From Sanguibacter suaedae (GTDB lineage Bacteria > Actinomycetota > Actinomycetes > Actinomycetales > Cellulomonadaceae), in NCBI RefSeq assembly GCF_016342785.1, contig NZ_JAEINH010000001.1, forward strand, positions 124,001-188,000: a stretch of DNA of 64,000 nt, read 5' to 3'. Shown piece by piece: positions 43,360 to 53,056 of the stretch; the stretch's first letter is position 1, and each line of letters opens with the position of its first letter. The notes beneath the pieces are model-generated. The model saw only the letters and a list, made by a program, of their open reading frames with translations, did not search any database and was not told the origin of the DNA. The position numbers and the translations under genes were made by a program.

Positions 43360-44634
43360 TCAGCGCGGCGCCCGCCGCCACGCGCCGTCGGTGAGGGTGC
43401 GTGCGATCGTCAGCCCGATGACGAGGGCGATGACCACGAACGTGGCCTGCACCCCGTGCGCGAGGGCCTCCACGGAGTCACCGCTGTTGAGGTAGTAGAT
43501 GGCCCGGTACGCCGACGCACCCGGCACCATGATGACCACGGCCGGCACGGACAGCGTGATCCGTGGGACCCCCAGCCGCGGCGCCACGAGGTTGGCGAGC
43601 ACCCCGACGACCACCCCGGCGACGCACGCGGCGCCCTGCGGGAGCATCCCCGCATCGACGAGCTCGAGGCGGCCCACGTTCACGAGCATCCCGATCCCGG
43701 CGGCCGCGAACGCGATGCGCCACGGGGAGTTGAACAGCAGCGCGAAGCCCCACACGCCGAGGGCGCTCGCCGCGAGGCGCAGCCCGATCTCGAGGGCGAG
43801 GGATAGCGACAGCGGGTCGGCCGGGTCCGGCGTGAGCCCCATGACGGCGGACACGGCCCACACGCTCAACGCCGCCGACGTCATGATCATCAGGGCGTAC
43901 GTGAGCCGCGACATCCCCGCGGAGAAGTCGAGCCGGGACAGGTCCAGGCCCGCGGTGACCAGCGGGAACCCGGGCACGAGGAAGAGCACCGCGGACACGT
44001 AGCCGCTCTCGTGGATCGAGTCGACCGCGCCGAGCGCGAACAGCACGTTGACGATGCCCAGGTACACACCGCTCGCGACCGCCGCGGACAGCATGGTCAC
44101 ACCGAGCTGGTTGTACCCCTTGTGGAGCATGTGCCGGCGGGCGAGCTGCCCGAGCCCGGCCCCGAAGAACACGACGAGGACCTCCACCGGTCCGCCGTTG
44201 TTGAGGAACGCGAAGGCGGCACACGCGAGGGCCGCGAAGAGGGCGTTGGACCACGGACCGTACCGGGGCGGTGTGGCCTCGATGGCGTCGAGGCGCTCCT
44301 CGATCTCCTCGACCGTCACCCCGGGCCTCAGCGTCGCGCACAGGCGCTCCAGGGTGGCGATGCGGTGGGCGTTCACCCCGATGGCCCGGCTCTGCACCAC
44401 CTCGGTGCGGAAGATGGGCCCACGGTGCGACGTGGCGGTGATCTCGTTGACGGTCACCTGCGCCGCGACGCTGTCCATGCCGAGGGCCCGGCCCACCTGC
44501 TGCATGGCGATCTTCACACGGTAGCTGCCGCTCCCGCTGGCGAGGAGCATGGTCCCCACCCGGAGGACCACACCGGACTGCCTGATGAGGCCGACGGGCT
44601 CGAGGGAGTCCTCCTGGGGCGGGCTGGTCGTCAC
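43360..44634 (-). CDS. ThrE-family threonine/serine exporter
   Basis: The protein has 424 residues from GTG 44634. The N-terminal ThrE (DUF1212) region includes LIRQSGVVLRVGTMLLASGSGSYRVK and AAQVTVNEITATSHRG, followed by about ten membrane helices in two blocks, the second a ThrE_2-type unit (GVPRITLSVPAVVIMVPGASAYRAIYYLNSGDS). Exports threonine and serine by proton-driven antiport. Both halves are in one chain, as in the Corynebacterium protein. Confidence 0.88.
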   Translation of the reverse strand: MTTSPPQEDSLEPVGLIRQSGVVLRVGTMLLASGSGSYRVKIAMQQVGRALGMDSVAAQVTVNEITATSHRGPIFRTEVVQSRAIGVNAHRIATLERLCATLRPGVTVEEIEERLDAIEATPPRYGPWSNALFAALACAAFAFLNNGGPVEVLVVFFGAGLGQLARRHMLHKGYNQLGVTMLSAAVASGVYLGIVNVLFALGAVDSIHESGYVSAVLFLVPGFPLVTAGLDLSRLDFSAGMSRLTYALMIMTSAALSVWAVSAVMGLTPDPADPLSLSLALEIGLRLAASALGVWGFALLFNSPWRIAFAAAGIGMLVNVGRLELVDAGMLPQGAACVAGVVVGVLANLVAPRLGVPRITLSVPAVVIMVPGASAYRAIYYLNSGDSVEALAHGVQATFVVIALVIGLTIARTLTDGAWRRAPR

Positions 44635-44757
44635 CGGCCCATCATCGCGGACCTGCGGCGCCCGACGCAGGACATCCGTCCCGTGAGGTCCGCCACGTCC
44701 CGCACCGAGCACGTCGAACGCGCGGTGAGCACCCGGAGACCTCTGCGCGCGGGAGTG

Positions 44758-45612
44758 TCAGTACCGGGCGAACACCTGGGTGGCCCACGCCGACCCGTCG
44801 GGGGCGACGTGGTACCCGATGCCCACGTGCGTGAACGTGGACCGCAGGATGTTCGCCCGGTGGCCCGGGCTGTTCATCCAGTTCGTGTGGATGGTCGACG
44901 GGAGGTCGGGGTACCCGCCCGCGTACGCCACGTTCTCGCCCCACGCCCTCCACCCGGCGGGGATCTGCGACGACACGGACGGGTTGTGTGCCATGCCCGT
45001 GGACGCCATGTGCGCGCTCCACGGCTGTGCCACGGCCTCCAGCCCGGAGTGGTAGGCCAGCGGCGGCAGGCCGTTCGCGGCCCGGGCGTCGTTGAGCGCC
45101 CAGAAGAGCGCTGCGGCGCCCGCGGTCGACGGCGCGGCGGCGGGCGCGGCAGCAGGGGCGGCCGCGGGTGCCGGGGCCGCGGGTGCCGGGGCCGCGGGGG
45201 CGGCGGCAACCGGCGCCGCTGCGGCAGGTGCCGGAGCCGCAGGCGCGGCCGCTGCGTCGGCCGGAACGGGCGTCGCCTCGGGTGCCGCCGACGCCACGGG
45301 AGCGGGCGCGGTGCCCGGCACAGCCGCGGCCGTCGGGTCCTCGACCGCGGCGGGCGCGGCCTGGGGAGAGACGGCGGGCGCGGGTACGGGAGCCGTGTCC
45401 TGGAGCGGCTCGGCAGGCACGAGGGCGGCCAGGTCGGGCGCTTCGTCGACGGCGGACGCGGGTGTCGCGTCGGCCGTCGGAGCGGGAACGACGGCGCCTG
45501 CCCGGACGGTGCCCTGCTCGGACGTGAGGATCCCGGAGGCGGTGGCGACGGGCGCGAGGGCCAGGAGGCCTGCTGCCACGACGGCACCGGTCAGGACGGT
45601 CTTCTGCTTCAT
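44758..45612 (-). CDS. secreted CAP (SCP/PR1)-domain protein
   Basis: The protein has 284 residues. The signal peptide is MKQKTVLTGAVVAAGLLALAP (cleaved near ATAS). An Ala/Pro/Val-rich linker (about 40-160, many APAPAA repeats) spans the wall. The C-terminal CAP domain has LFWALNDARAANGLPPL, HMASTGMAHNPS, GENVAYAGG and NWMNSPGHRANILRSTFTHVGIG, with the conserved His and Glu residues. The role of bacterial CAP proteins is unsettled; wall association is inferred. The 180 bp upstream contain the promoter and tRNA-Ser. Confidence 0.9.
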   Translation of the reverse strand: MKQKTVLTGAVVAAGLLALAPVATASGILTSEQGTVRAGAVVPAPTADATPASAVDEAPDLAALVPAEPLQDTAPVPAPAVSPQAAPAAVEDPTAAAVPGTAPAPVASAAPEATPVPADAAAAPAAPAPAAAAPVAAAPAAPAPAAPAPAAAPAAAPAAAPSTAGAAALFWALNDARAANGLPPLAYHSGLEAVAQPWSAHMASTGMAHNPSVSSQIPAGWRAWGENVAYAGGYPDLPSTIHTNWMNSPGHRANILRSTFTHVGIGYHVAPDGSAWATQVFARY

Positions 45613-45792
45613 GCTCGCTCGCTCACTCTCGTGTGTCTGCGGATGCATCGGCACGTCGACCGTCGATCACGAGCGGTTGGAGCGAACTTCTTCACCCAGC
45701 GTCCCCGTGAAACACGAATCGCCGCATTTACCACTCTGCGTGGTCGCGGCGACGGACGCTACCCGGGCAGCCGGGAGCGTGGGGTGAAGTGG

Positions 45793-45878
45793 CGGAGGGC
45801 GAGGGATTCGAACCCCCGGTGCTGTTGAGGCACAACGGTTTTCAAGACCGTCACATTAGGCCGCTCTGTCAGCCCTCC
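45793..45878 (-). tRNA. tRNA-Ser (anticodon TGA)
   Basis: This 86-nt class II tRNA has acceptor GGAGGGC/GCCCTCC, the anticodon arm ACGGTCTTGAAAACCGT, a variable arm GTGCCTCAACAGCAC, and T-arm with GGTTCGAATCC. It reads UCN codons. Confidence 0.95.
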
Positions 45879-45929
45879 TCGCGCAGCGGGCTGCGCACGC
45901 GCCATTCTGGCACGAGGTCTCGGAACGCA

Positions 45930-45963
45930 CCGAACCGCCCCCTGATGGTCGAGGGCGGTTCGG
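45930..45963 (-). terminator. terminator of the cvn operon
   Basis: CCGAACCGCCC (45930-45940) and GGGCGGTTCGG (45953-45963) are perfect 11-bp arms, 20 bp after the cvnD stop codon. Confidence 0.75.
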
Positions 45964-45982
45964 GTCCAGCAGGCCGGACCGC

Positions 45983-46597
45983 TCAGGCGGCGCGGAGCTG
46001 CTGCATCGCGTGCTGCACGAGCGCGATGAGGGACTGCTTGGTCGCCGCGCGGGAGCGGGCGTCCGTGTAGAGCATGGGGACGTGCGCGGGGATCTGAAGA
46101 GCCTCGCGGACGTCCTCGAGGCGGTGCTTGGCCACCCCGTCGAAGCAGTTGACGCCGACGACGAACGGGATGCCGCGGGACTCGAAGTAGTCGACGGCCG
46201 GGAAGCACTGCTCCAGGCGGTCGGTGTCGACGAGGACCACGGCGCCGATCGCGCCGCGCACCAGGTCGTCCCACATGAAGAGGAAGCGGTCCTGGCCGGG
46301 TGTGCCGAAGAGGTACAGCCACAGCGAGCCGGGGAGCTCGATACGACCGAAGTCCATCGCCACGGTGGTGGTCGTCTTGCGGTCGGACACGCCGCCCGCG
46401 TCGTCGACGCCTACGGAGTGCTCGGTCATGGCCGCCTCGGTGTTCAGAGGCTCGATGTCGGAGATCGACCCGATGAAGGTCGTCTTGCCGACCGCGAAGC
46501 CGCCCGCCACGACGATCTTGACGACCGTCGGAGCGCCCGCAGGCTTGGCCGGCGCGGCCGCCGCGTTCGCGGGGCCGTTAGAGGGCGGAAATACCAT
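45983..46597 (-). CDS. cvnD: conservon GTPase
   Basis: The protein has 204 residues from ATG 46597; a GTG three codons earlier is an alternative. Small Ras/MglA-like G protein: P-loop GGFAVGKTTF, an effector region with TTTTVAMDFGRI, switch II FGTPGQDRF, and NCFDG in place of the usual NKxD. It is the output component of the conservon: in Streptomyces these GTPases exchange nucleotide with CvnB and CvnA at the membrane. The start overlaps the cvnC end by 20 bp, so translation is coupled. Confidence 0.9.
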   Translation of the reverse strand: MVFPPSNGPANAAAAPAKPAGAPTVVKIVVAGGFAVGKTTFIGSISDIEPLNTEAAMTEHSVGVDDAGGVSDRKTTTTVAMDFGRIELPGSLWLYLFGTPGQDRFLFMWDDLVRGAIGAVVLVDTDRLEQCFPAVDYFESRGIPFVVGVNCFDGVAKHRLEDVREALQIPAHVPMLYTDARSRAATKQSLIALVQHAMQQLRAA

Positions 46598-46988
46598 TGA
46601 GAACACTCTCCAACACACTCAGGGACAGGGCAGGGTTCTGACCGTGTCCGGTGTGAACATTGACGGGCGTAGACGTGTGGACGGTGAGGTACCCGTCGTC
46701 GGCGAGGTCCGCGATGAGGATCCGCACCACTCCCAGAGGCATCCGCAGCAGTGCGGAGACCTCGGCGATCGAGACGTACGTGTGAGCCGCGTGGCTCAGG
46801 ATCGCACGCTTCTCCGGGGGCAGGCCCCGGCTGTCGACCGCACCGGGCATGACCTCGATCAATGTCTCGAGCGGCAGGTTCGACGTCGCCGAGCGGACAC
46901 GGCCGCCCGTCACTGCGTACGGACGCACCGTGGCGGCCTCGAAGTGCTCTCCATCCATGGAGTGCGAGTTCGACGTGAAGTTCGACAT
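46578..46988 (-). CDS. cvnC: DUF742 protein of the conservon
   Basis: The protein has 136 residues. DUF742 core: RPYAVTGGRV at the front and IAEVSALLRMPLGVVRILIADLADDGYL, a winged-helix-like stretch, in the middle. It forms part of the CvnA-D complex at the membrane. It lies 11 bp downstream of cvnB and overlaps cvnD. Confidence 0.92.
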   Translation of the reverse strand: MSNFTSNSHSMDGEHFEAATVRPYAVTGGRVRSATSNLPLETLIEVMPGAVDSRGLPPEKRAILSHAAHTYVSIAEVSALLRMPLGVVRILIADLADDGYLTVHTSTPVNVHTGHGQNPALSLSVLESVLNGISAL

Positions 46989-46999
46989 GGTGACCTACC

Positions 47000-47449
47000 T
47001 CATCCGATCGGCGCTCGGGTCGCTCCGTCAACAGGAAGGCTACCGCGCATCTCAGAGATAAGCTGCGGCGTCAAGGTGGCCTCTGTGCGGGAGACGAGCA
47101 TGGCCATCTCGTAGCCGATCAGACCCACGTCGCACGTGGAGTCCGCGACGGCCGCGAGGACGGATCCGTTGGACACGTTCATGAGGAACAGGAAGCCGTT
47201 GTCCATCTCGATGATGGCCTGGCGGACTGCACCTCCGTTGAGCTGACGGGACGCACCTCTGGTCAGGCTCGACATGCCGGACACGATCGCGGCGAGCTGG
47301 TCACCGCTCGTCCGGTCGAGGTTCTCGGACATGGCCATCAGGAGCCCGTCTGCCGACACCACCAGGGTGTGACGGGTGCCGGGGACAGTCCTGACGAAGT
47401 TGTCGAGCAACCAACCAAAGTTCGTCGCCTCAGTGCTGAGAGCGCTCAC
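47000..47449 (-). CDS. cvnB: roadblock/LC7-domain protein of the conservon
   Basis: The protein has 149 residues from GTG 47449. A single roadblock/LC7 fold: NFGWLLDNFVRTVPGTRHTLVVSADGLLMAMS, then LAAIVSGMSSLTRGASRQ and ADSTCDVGLIGYEMAMLV. Such proteins act as partners or activators of small GTPases, here CvnD. It is 39 bp downstream of the sensor kinase gene. Confidence 0.94.
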   Translation of the reverse strand: MSALSTEATNFGWLLDNFVRTVPGTRHTLVVSADGLLMAMSENLDRTSGDQLAAIVSGMSSLTRGASRQLNGGAVRQAIIEMDNGFLFLMNVSNGSVLAAVADSTCDVGLIGYEMAMLVSRTEATLTPQLISEMRGSLPVDGATRAPIG

Positions 47450-47488
47450 GCTTCCTCCTTTTCCGATGCCTCAGTGGCGATTCGTCGA

Positions 47489-50400
47489 TCAACGCGGCTG
47501 GGGCGCCGAGTCTGGAACATTGTTCTGCACGGTAGCGTCAGCCGATCTCCCGGCATCCGTACCTTGGCCTGCTGTGTGTGCGGCCCCCGGCTGCCGACCA
47601 CGGGAGGTGGCCGACTGGAACGCCGAGAGTCGTGACCGAAGCTCAGCCGCGTCGCGGCTGATCTTCTGAGATGCGACGTCGTCAGTGGAAGCTGCGACCT
47701 CGCCACGGGTTCGGCGGGTCAGCCCGCCGGCCTGTGAGGTGTCGACCGCGCTTGGGCGGTATGCCGACAGCTGGCTGAGCTCAGCCAGTGCCTGCTCCTG
47801 GATGTTCGACCGCATGGCGAGCATCGAGGCGATGTCCCCGTTGATCTGGCTCGGGGGCGTCCAGCTGGCGCCCTCGTCGAGCCCGCTCAGCGGGAGGTCC
47901 TTGAAGGGCAGCGGAGCCTCGGCCCGCTGCTGGGCGGGTGCGGCAGGCGCGCTGGGCGTCCACTGCTCCCCCGCGGGGGCGGCGGGTGCCGACGGCGCCC
48001 ACTGTCCGGCCGGTTCCGGCATGGCCTGCGCACGAGGTGCGGGGCTCTGCTGGCGAGCGGGCAGGGACTCGAAGCCCTGCTGCTCGAAGCGGTCCGCCTC
48101 ACGCACGGTCTCCCGCGGCGCACGGTCCACCGCGGGAGGCGCGGTGGGGGCCGCGGCGGCGGGTCCCGGCGTGAACGTCGGCAGGCCGGTGGGCGCGAGC
48201 CCACCCTCGGCGGCCGCGTCGTCCTGCTCGCCGCCACGGCGACGCAACCAGGAGAACGGTCCGCGACGCGTCGGCTCGGCGGCCTGACGTGCCTGGCGGC
48301 GCGTCGGGGCGTCGGACACGACGTCGGCGAAGCTCGGGAGCGTCGGACGCTCCTCCTGGACCTCGACGGGCGCGGGCCGCTCGGCTACCGGTGCACGCTC
48401 GGCGACGGGCTCACGCGTGGGGACCGCGGGGGCCTCGACGCGCAGGACCGGCTCGGGACGCTGCGGCTGCTGAGCAGGCTCCGGGGCGAAGCGCTGGGCG
48501 CTCTCCCGGACGGGCGGCTGCTGGACGGGTGGCTGCTGGACGTCCTGGGCCGGGGCAGGGCGTTCCATCCGCTGCGCGGGCTGGAAGCGCGAGGCGAGCT
48601 CGGCGCGCTGCATCGGCTCGAAGTCACGCGTCGCCGGCGGCAGGATCGGGGCGACCGTCGGAGGGGCGACGGGTGCTGTGCGCTCCACCGGTGCCAGCGC
48701 CTCGAAGCGCTGGACAGGCTGGAAGCTCGACTCGCCGCTGTCCTCCTGCGGACGCCACCCGGACTCGGGCTGCTGCGCCTGCTGCGGCTCGGCGCCGCGC
48801 TGCTGCAACGGCTCGAACTGCTGGACGGGCTCGAAGGCCTGCTCAGGCTGGAACGACTGCTCCTGCTGGAACGACTGCTCCTGCTGGAACGCCGTCTCTG
48901 GCTGCCAAGCAGGCTCTGCCTGCTGCGGCTGCTGCTGCTGGTCGACACCACGCTGCTGCAACGGCTCGAACCGCTGAACAGGCTCGAACGCCTGCTCATG
49001 CTCGGGCTGCTGCACGGGCTCGAACGCCTGCACGGGCTCGAAGGACTCGGTCGGCTGGAACTGCCCCAGCGGCTGGAACTGCTCGACGGGCGCGAACGGC
49101 TCGTCGGAGTCCGCCTGGGGTGCCCAGCTGGGCTCCTCGGCCTGCGTCTGCTGGCCCCACCCGAAGTCGTCCTCGTCCGGCGCGAGACCGGGGATGACCA
49201 TGGGTGCGGAGACCTGCTCGGGAGCGTCGGCCCAGGAGGCGGACTCCATGCCGTGGCGTCCGCGGTCCTGGCCGAGCTCGGCTCCAGGGGCGTCGTCGTG
49301 TGCGGGGTGCTGGTCGTCGCTGTCCTCGGCGTGGCGCACCGAGGGCGCGTCGGCCTGGAAGGACTCGGCGACCGCCTCGGCAGTGGTCTCCTCGGCCGGG
49401 ACGTCCTCTGTCGAGGCGTAGTCCTGCTGCTCGTCCGTCGGCTCGATGGAGCTGAGGGTGCGGAAGCGGGAGAACACGGCGCTGCGACGCTCACCGTCGA
49501 GGATCGGCTCGTCCTGGACGGGCTCGAGCTGCGTGAAGGCCGCTCCGAGCTGGGTGGGCTCGCTGCTCCGGGTCCGGGCAGGGAGGCGGGCCGGCAGGCT
49601 CTCGCCGAGGTTCTGCGGAGGGCTCCAGCTGAGGTCGTCGGCGGAGGAGAGGTCGATGGAGGGGTTCGCCGACTCGAGAGGCGGCAGGACCATCTCACGG
49701 GCGGCGTCGGCGTCGGGAGAGATCCCCACGTTCGACGCGACCGCGGGGGTCTGGCTCGTCGAGACGGAGCTGCGGCGACGCGGCATGCCCATGCTCGTGG
49801 AGCCGTCGGTGAGCGCGTCGAGGTCGACGGGGATGGCGACCTCGGGCTCGGTCTCGGGCGCGATCCACTGGTCGGTGGCCTGGCGGTTCGCGGCGCTCAG
49901 CGGGTCCGTGGGGCCCTGGAGCGGCACGTCCGCGTCGTCGACGAAGAGGTTGAGCGGGAACGACACGGTCGCGATGGTGCCGGCGCTGCCGTCCGGTGCC
50001 TTGGAGAACACCACGTGCGCACCGAGGCGGTCCGCGAGCCGACCGACCACGAAGAGGCCGAGGCGCTGGACACCGATGACGTCCGACGCGGAGCGGGAGG
50101 CCACCTTCGCGTTGGCGTTGGCGATCTCCTCGTCGCTCATCCCGAGCCCGTGGTCGCGGACCTCGACGGTGACGTACCGCGACGTGCGGTTGGTCGTCAC
50201 CTCGACGGGCGTGTTGGGCTCGGAGAACATCGTCGCGTTCTCGAGGAGCTCGGCGATGAGGTGCGCGCCGTTCAGGGCGTTGTGCCCGAGCATGAGCGGG
50301 TCGGCCTCGAGGTTGAGGCGCACCCGGTCGTAGAGCTCGATCTCGGACGACGCGGTACGGACCACGTCGGAGACCGGCATGGGCTGGCGCACGCGCCGGC

Positions 50401-51817
50401 CGGAGTCGATGCCCGCGAGCACGAGGAGGGACTCGGAGTTACGACGCATCCGGGTCGCGAGGTGGTCGAGGCGGAAGAGGTTGGCGAGGACGCTGGCGTC
50501 CTCCTCGGAGCGCTCGAGCTCGTCGAGGAACGCGAGCTGACGGTTGAGGAGCACGTGGTCGCGGCGGGCCACGTTGACGAACATCTCGGCGATGGAGCCA
50601 CGGAGGGCCGCCTGCTCCTTGGCGACCTCGACGGTCGTCGCGTTCACGTCGTTGAACGCTGCGGCGAGCTGTCCCACCTCGTCGGAGGACTCGACCTTGA
50701 TGGTCGCGAGGCTCATCTCCGGGCCCTGGCCGGGGACGGACACCTGCTCGACGAGCTTGGGGAGCTCGTCGCGGACGTCGGCGGCGGCGCGGGTGAGGTG
50801 ACGCAGCGGGACGGTGATGCGTCGCGAGATCGCGGCGGCGATGAACACCGACACCACGAGGATGAGCAGCGTCCCGACGAGGGTGAGGATGGCCTCGGTG
50901 CGCTGCGTGTCGGCCTGCGCCTGGGTGCGCTCGACGGAGAAGTCACGCAGCTCGTCCCTGATGGGGACGGCGCTCTCGATCTCTCGGGCGTTGGCGTTGA
51001 CCCACTCGGCGGCGAGGGTCCCGGTGATCGCCTCGGCACGGCCGGTCCCGAGGTAACCACGCATGGAGACGAACTGTGCGTTCTGGGGCGGGAGGCGCAG
51101 GTCCTCGACCGCGAGGGCGGCGACGGCGAGCGTCGCGTCGGAGCGGATCGCGTTGGTCAGACCGATGACGGTCGTGAGCTCACGGATCTCTCGCTGGTTG
51201 GGGGTCGGGGAGGCGACGTCGTCGAGGACCTTCTGCGCGAGGGGGTACTCGGCAGCGGTGAGGTCGATGGCACGGGAGGTCTGGACGTACGCGTCGATGT
51301 AGGCGGCGACACGACGGTCGGTGAGGGTGTCGGCGAGCGATCCGGGGACCTCGAGGAACGACAGCACCATGGTGGTGTACTGGTCGGAGATGACGAGGGT
51401 CTGGGCCGAACCACGGTTGACCTGGTCGCGGGCCTGGGCGAGGGACGTCGGGTTGGTGGTGCCGACGTTGGTGAGGACGGTGCGCACGAGCGGGTCGAGC
51501 GCGCCGGTCTCGAGGCCCTCGTACTCGGACCGCAAGGCCCCGAGGGCCGCGTCCGTCTCCAGGCGCGCCGCGTCGAGCTGCTCCTTGGCGCCCGCCACGT
51601 TGTTGAGGGTCTGGACCGAGAGGTTGCGCTCCTCCTGGAGTGCCGCGATGACCTTCTCACCGCCCTCGAGGAGCTCGACGATGCCGTCGGCCTGCGAGGC
51701 GATCCTGGCTCGGCTGAGGGCCTGCCACGAGAAGACCGACGCCGCGATGGCCAGCACGAGCACCGGCACAGCGAGGGCAGCGAAGATCTTGCCTCGCACA
51801 CTCAGTTTCCGGAGCAT
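47489..51817 (-). CDS. cvnA: conservon sensor histidine kinase-like protein with NIT domain and long disordered tail
   Basis: The protein has 1,442 residues. TM1 is near 10-33, an extracellular helical nitrate/nitrite-sensing (NIT) domain near 45-290, TM2 near 315-335, then HAMP. The kinase region has a His in FRLDHLATRMRRN near residue 450, the N-box LIAELLENATMFSEP near 525 and the G-box VRDHGLGMSDEEI near 555. From about 630 to the end (some 800 residues) it is low-complexity, rich in Gln, Pro, Glu and Ala, with tandem FEPVQ/FEPLQQRG units near 900-1045 and a conserved-looking end. Conservon kinases often have a tail, but this one is long. It senses an external signal and drives the CvnB-CvnD switch. 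Confidence 0.92.
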   Translation of the reverse strand: MLRKLSVRGKIFAALAVPVLVLAIAASVFSWQALSRARIASQADGIVELLEGGEKVIAALQEERNLSVQTLNNVAGAKEQLDAARLETDAALGALRSEYEGLETGALDPLVRTVLTNVGTTNPTSLAQARDQVNRGSAQTLVISDQYTTMVLSFLEVPGSLADTLTDRRVAAYIDAYVQTSRAIDLTAAEYPLAQKVLDDVASPTPNQREIRELTTVIGLTNAIRSDATLAVAALAVEDLRLPPQNAQFVSMRGYLGTGRAEAITGTLAAEWVNANAREIESAVPIRDELRDFSVERTQAQADTQRTEAILTLVGTLLILVVSVFIAAAISRRITVPLRHLTRAAADVRDELPKLVEQVSVPGQGPEMSLATIKVESSDEVGQLAAAFNDVNATTVEVAKEQAALRGSIAEMFVNVARRDHVLLNRQLAFLDELERSEEDASVLANLFRLDHLATRMRRNSESLLVLAGIDSGRRVRQPMPVSDVVRTASSEIELYDRVRLNLEADPLMLGHNALNGAHLIAELLENATMFSEPNTPVEVTTNRTSRYVTVEVRDHGLGMSDEEIANANAKVASRSASDVIGVQRLGLFVVGRLADRLGAHVVFSKAPDGSAGTIATVSFPLNLFVDDADVPLQGPTDPLSAANRQATDQWIAPETEPEVAIPVDLDALTDGSTSMGMPRRRSSVSTSQTPAVASNVGISPDADAAREMVLPPLESANPSIDLSSADDLSWSPPQNLGESLPARLPARTRSSEPTQLGAAFTQLEPVQDEPILDGERRSAVFSRFRTLSSIEPTDEQQDYASTEDVPAEETTAEAVAESFQADAPSVRHAEDSDDQHPAHDDAPGAELGQDRGRHGMESASWADAPEQVSAPMVIPGLAPDEDDFGWGQQTQAEEPSWAPQADSDEPFAPVEQFQPLGQFQPTESFEPVQAFEPVQQPEHEQAFEPVQRFEPLQQRGVDQQQQPQQAEPAWQPETAFQQEQSFQQEQSFQPEQAFEPVQQFEPLQQRGAEPQQAQQPESGWRPQEDSGESSFQPVQRFEALAPVERTAPVAPPTVAPILPPATRDFEPMQRAELASRFQPAQRMERPAPAQDVQQPPVQQPPVRESAQRFAPEPAQQPQRPEPVLRVEAPAVPTREPVAERAPVAERPAPVEVQEERPTLPSFADVVSDAPTRRQARQAAEPTRRGPFSWLRRRGGEQDDAAAEGGLAPTGLPTFTPGPAAAAPTAPPAVDRAPRETVREADRFEQQGFESLPARQQSPAPRAQAMPEPAGQWAPSAPAAPAGEQWTPSAPAAPAQQRAEAPLPFKDLPLSGLDEGASWTPPSQINGDIASMLAMRSNIQEQALAELSQLSAYRPSAVDTSQAGGLTRRTRGEVAASTDDVASQKISRDAAELRSRLSAFQSATSRGRQPGAAHTAGQGTDAGRSADATVQNNVPDSAPQPR

Positions 51818-52001
51818 CTGTTATGCCTTCCAATCGCTGTCATCGCTGTCACGGTGGGCCCGTCTCGTCCTGCACGCGCACCATCGTCCGCAAGGGAAAC
51901 ATCGACCGGGGACCCCTGGTGCTTTAGGCAAACAGGGGGCTTTAACCCGCTCGCCCCGCACCACCGTGCCGGCCGGCCCGGGTGGCCGTAGGGTCACAAG
52001 T

Positions 52002-53000
52002 ATGCACGTGGTTGAAATTTCGAGGTTCGGGCAGCCTGACGTCCTGACGTCCGTGGAGGTCAGCGACCCGACCCCCGCCCCGGGTCATGTCCTGGTGACG
52101 GTCGCTGCCGCTGGCATCAACCGCGCGGACATTCTGCAACGCCGCGGTCACTATCCGCCACCCCCTGGGGCACCGAGCTGGCCCGGCCTGGAGGTCTCGG
52201 GGGTCGTCGAGGCCCTGGGAGAGGGTGTCAAGGGGTGGAAGGTCGGCGATCGGGTGGCCGCGCTCATCGACGGCGGCGGCTACGCGGAGCTCGTCACGGT
52301 GCCCGCGGAGCAGCTCCTCCCGGTCCCGGACTCCGTGGACCTCGTCGACGCCGCGGGTCTCCCGGAGGCCGTGTGCACGGCCTGGTCGAACCTCGTCGAC
52401 GTCGCCCGCCTCTCCGCGGGCGAGCACGTGCTCGTGCACGGTGGGTCGGGAGGTGTGGGGACCGTCGCGATCCAGGTGGCCCGCGCGCTCGGCGCGCACG
52501 TGCTCGTCACCGCGGGCAGCGAGGAGCGGGTGGCCCGGTGCATGGAGCTCGGCGCTGCCGGCGGCTTCGTCTACCGCCGCCCCGAGGGCGAGAGCTTCGC
52601 GGACGCCCTGCCGGACCTCGTCCGCGAGGCGACGGGAGGCCACGGGGCGGACGTCGTGCTCGACGTGGTCGGAGGCGCGTACCTGGGTGCGAACGTCGCG
52701 TCGCTCGCGACGGGCGGACGCCTGGTGGTCATCGGGATGCAGAAGGGGCAGCGCGGCGAGCTGGACCTCGGAACCCTCCTCACCCGACGCGCGAGCGTCA
52801 CCGGCACGACGCTGAGGTCGCGTCCGGCCGAGGAGAAGGCCCGGATCGTGGCCGCGGTGCGCGAGCACGCGTGGCCGTGGCTGGCCGACGGCCGGCTGCG
52901 GCCGGTGGTGCACGCCCGCCTCCCGCTCGCCGAGGCGGCCCGCGGGCACGAGCTGCTCGACTCCGGCGAGGTCGTCGGCAAGGTCCTCCTCGTCCCCTGA
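52002..53000 (+). CDS. NAD(P)H quinone oxidoreductase (zinc-independent MDR family)
   Basis: The protein has 332 residues. GroES-like N-terminal fold with AAAGINRADILQRRGHYP and PGLEVSGVVEALGEGV, then the nucleotide-binding motif VLVHGGSGGVGTVAIQVARALGA and DVVLDVVGGAYL. No zinc-binding Cys set. It resembles PIG3/QOR-type reductases that take electrons from NADPH to quinones. TAGGGT ends 7 nt before the ATG and there is no Shine-Dalgarno, so the message is probably leaderless. Divergent from cvnA. Confidence 0.92.
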   Translation: MHVVEISRFGQPDVLTSVEVSDPTPAPGHVLVTVAAAGINRADILQRRGHYPPPPGAPSWPGLEVSGVVEALGEGVKGWKVGDRVAALIDGGGYAELVTVPAEQLLPVPDSVDLVDAAGLPEAVCTAWSNLVDVARLSAGEHVLVHGGSGGVGTVAIQVARALGAHVLVTAGSEERVARCMELGAAGGFVYRRPEGESFADALPDLVREATGGHGADVVLDVVGGAYLGANVASLATGGRLVVIGMQKGQRGELDLGTLLTRRASVTGTTLRSRPAEEKARIVAAVREHAWPWLADGRLRPVVHARLPLAEAARGHELLDSGEVVGKVLLVP

Positions 53001-53056
53001 CCCGGGCTGCGGCCGGGACGGTGCACGGGCGAGGGGGCATGGGCAAGACTGGTGTC

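Noticed and set aside
45613-45792. Possible c-di-AMP (ydaO-type) riboswitch before the CAP-domain gene
   Set aside because: GGGGACG and GGGTGAA occur, but I could not line up the remaining conserved parts or a closing stem, so no riboswitch is claimed.
48690-49110. Repeat block in cvnA as a CRISPR-like or minisatellite array
   Set aside because: The repetition is of in-frame protein units with irregular spacing, inside a long intact coding sequence.
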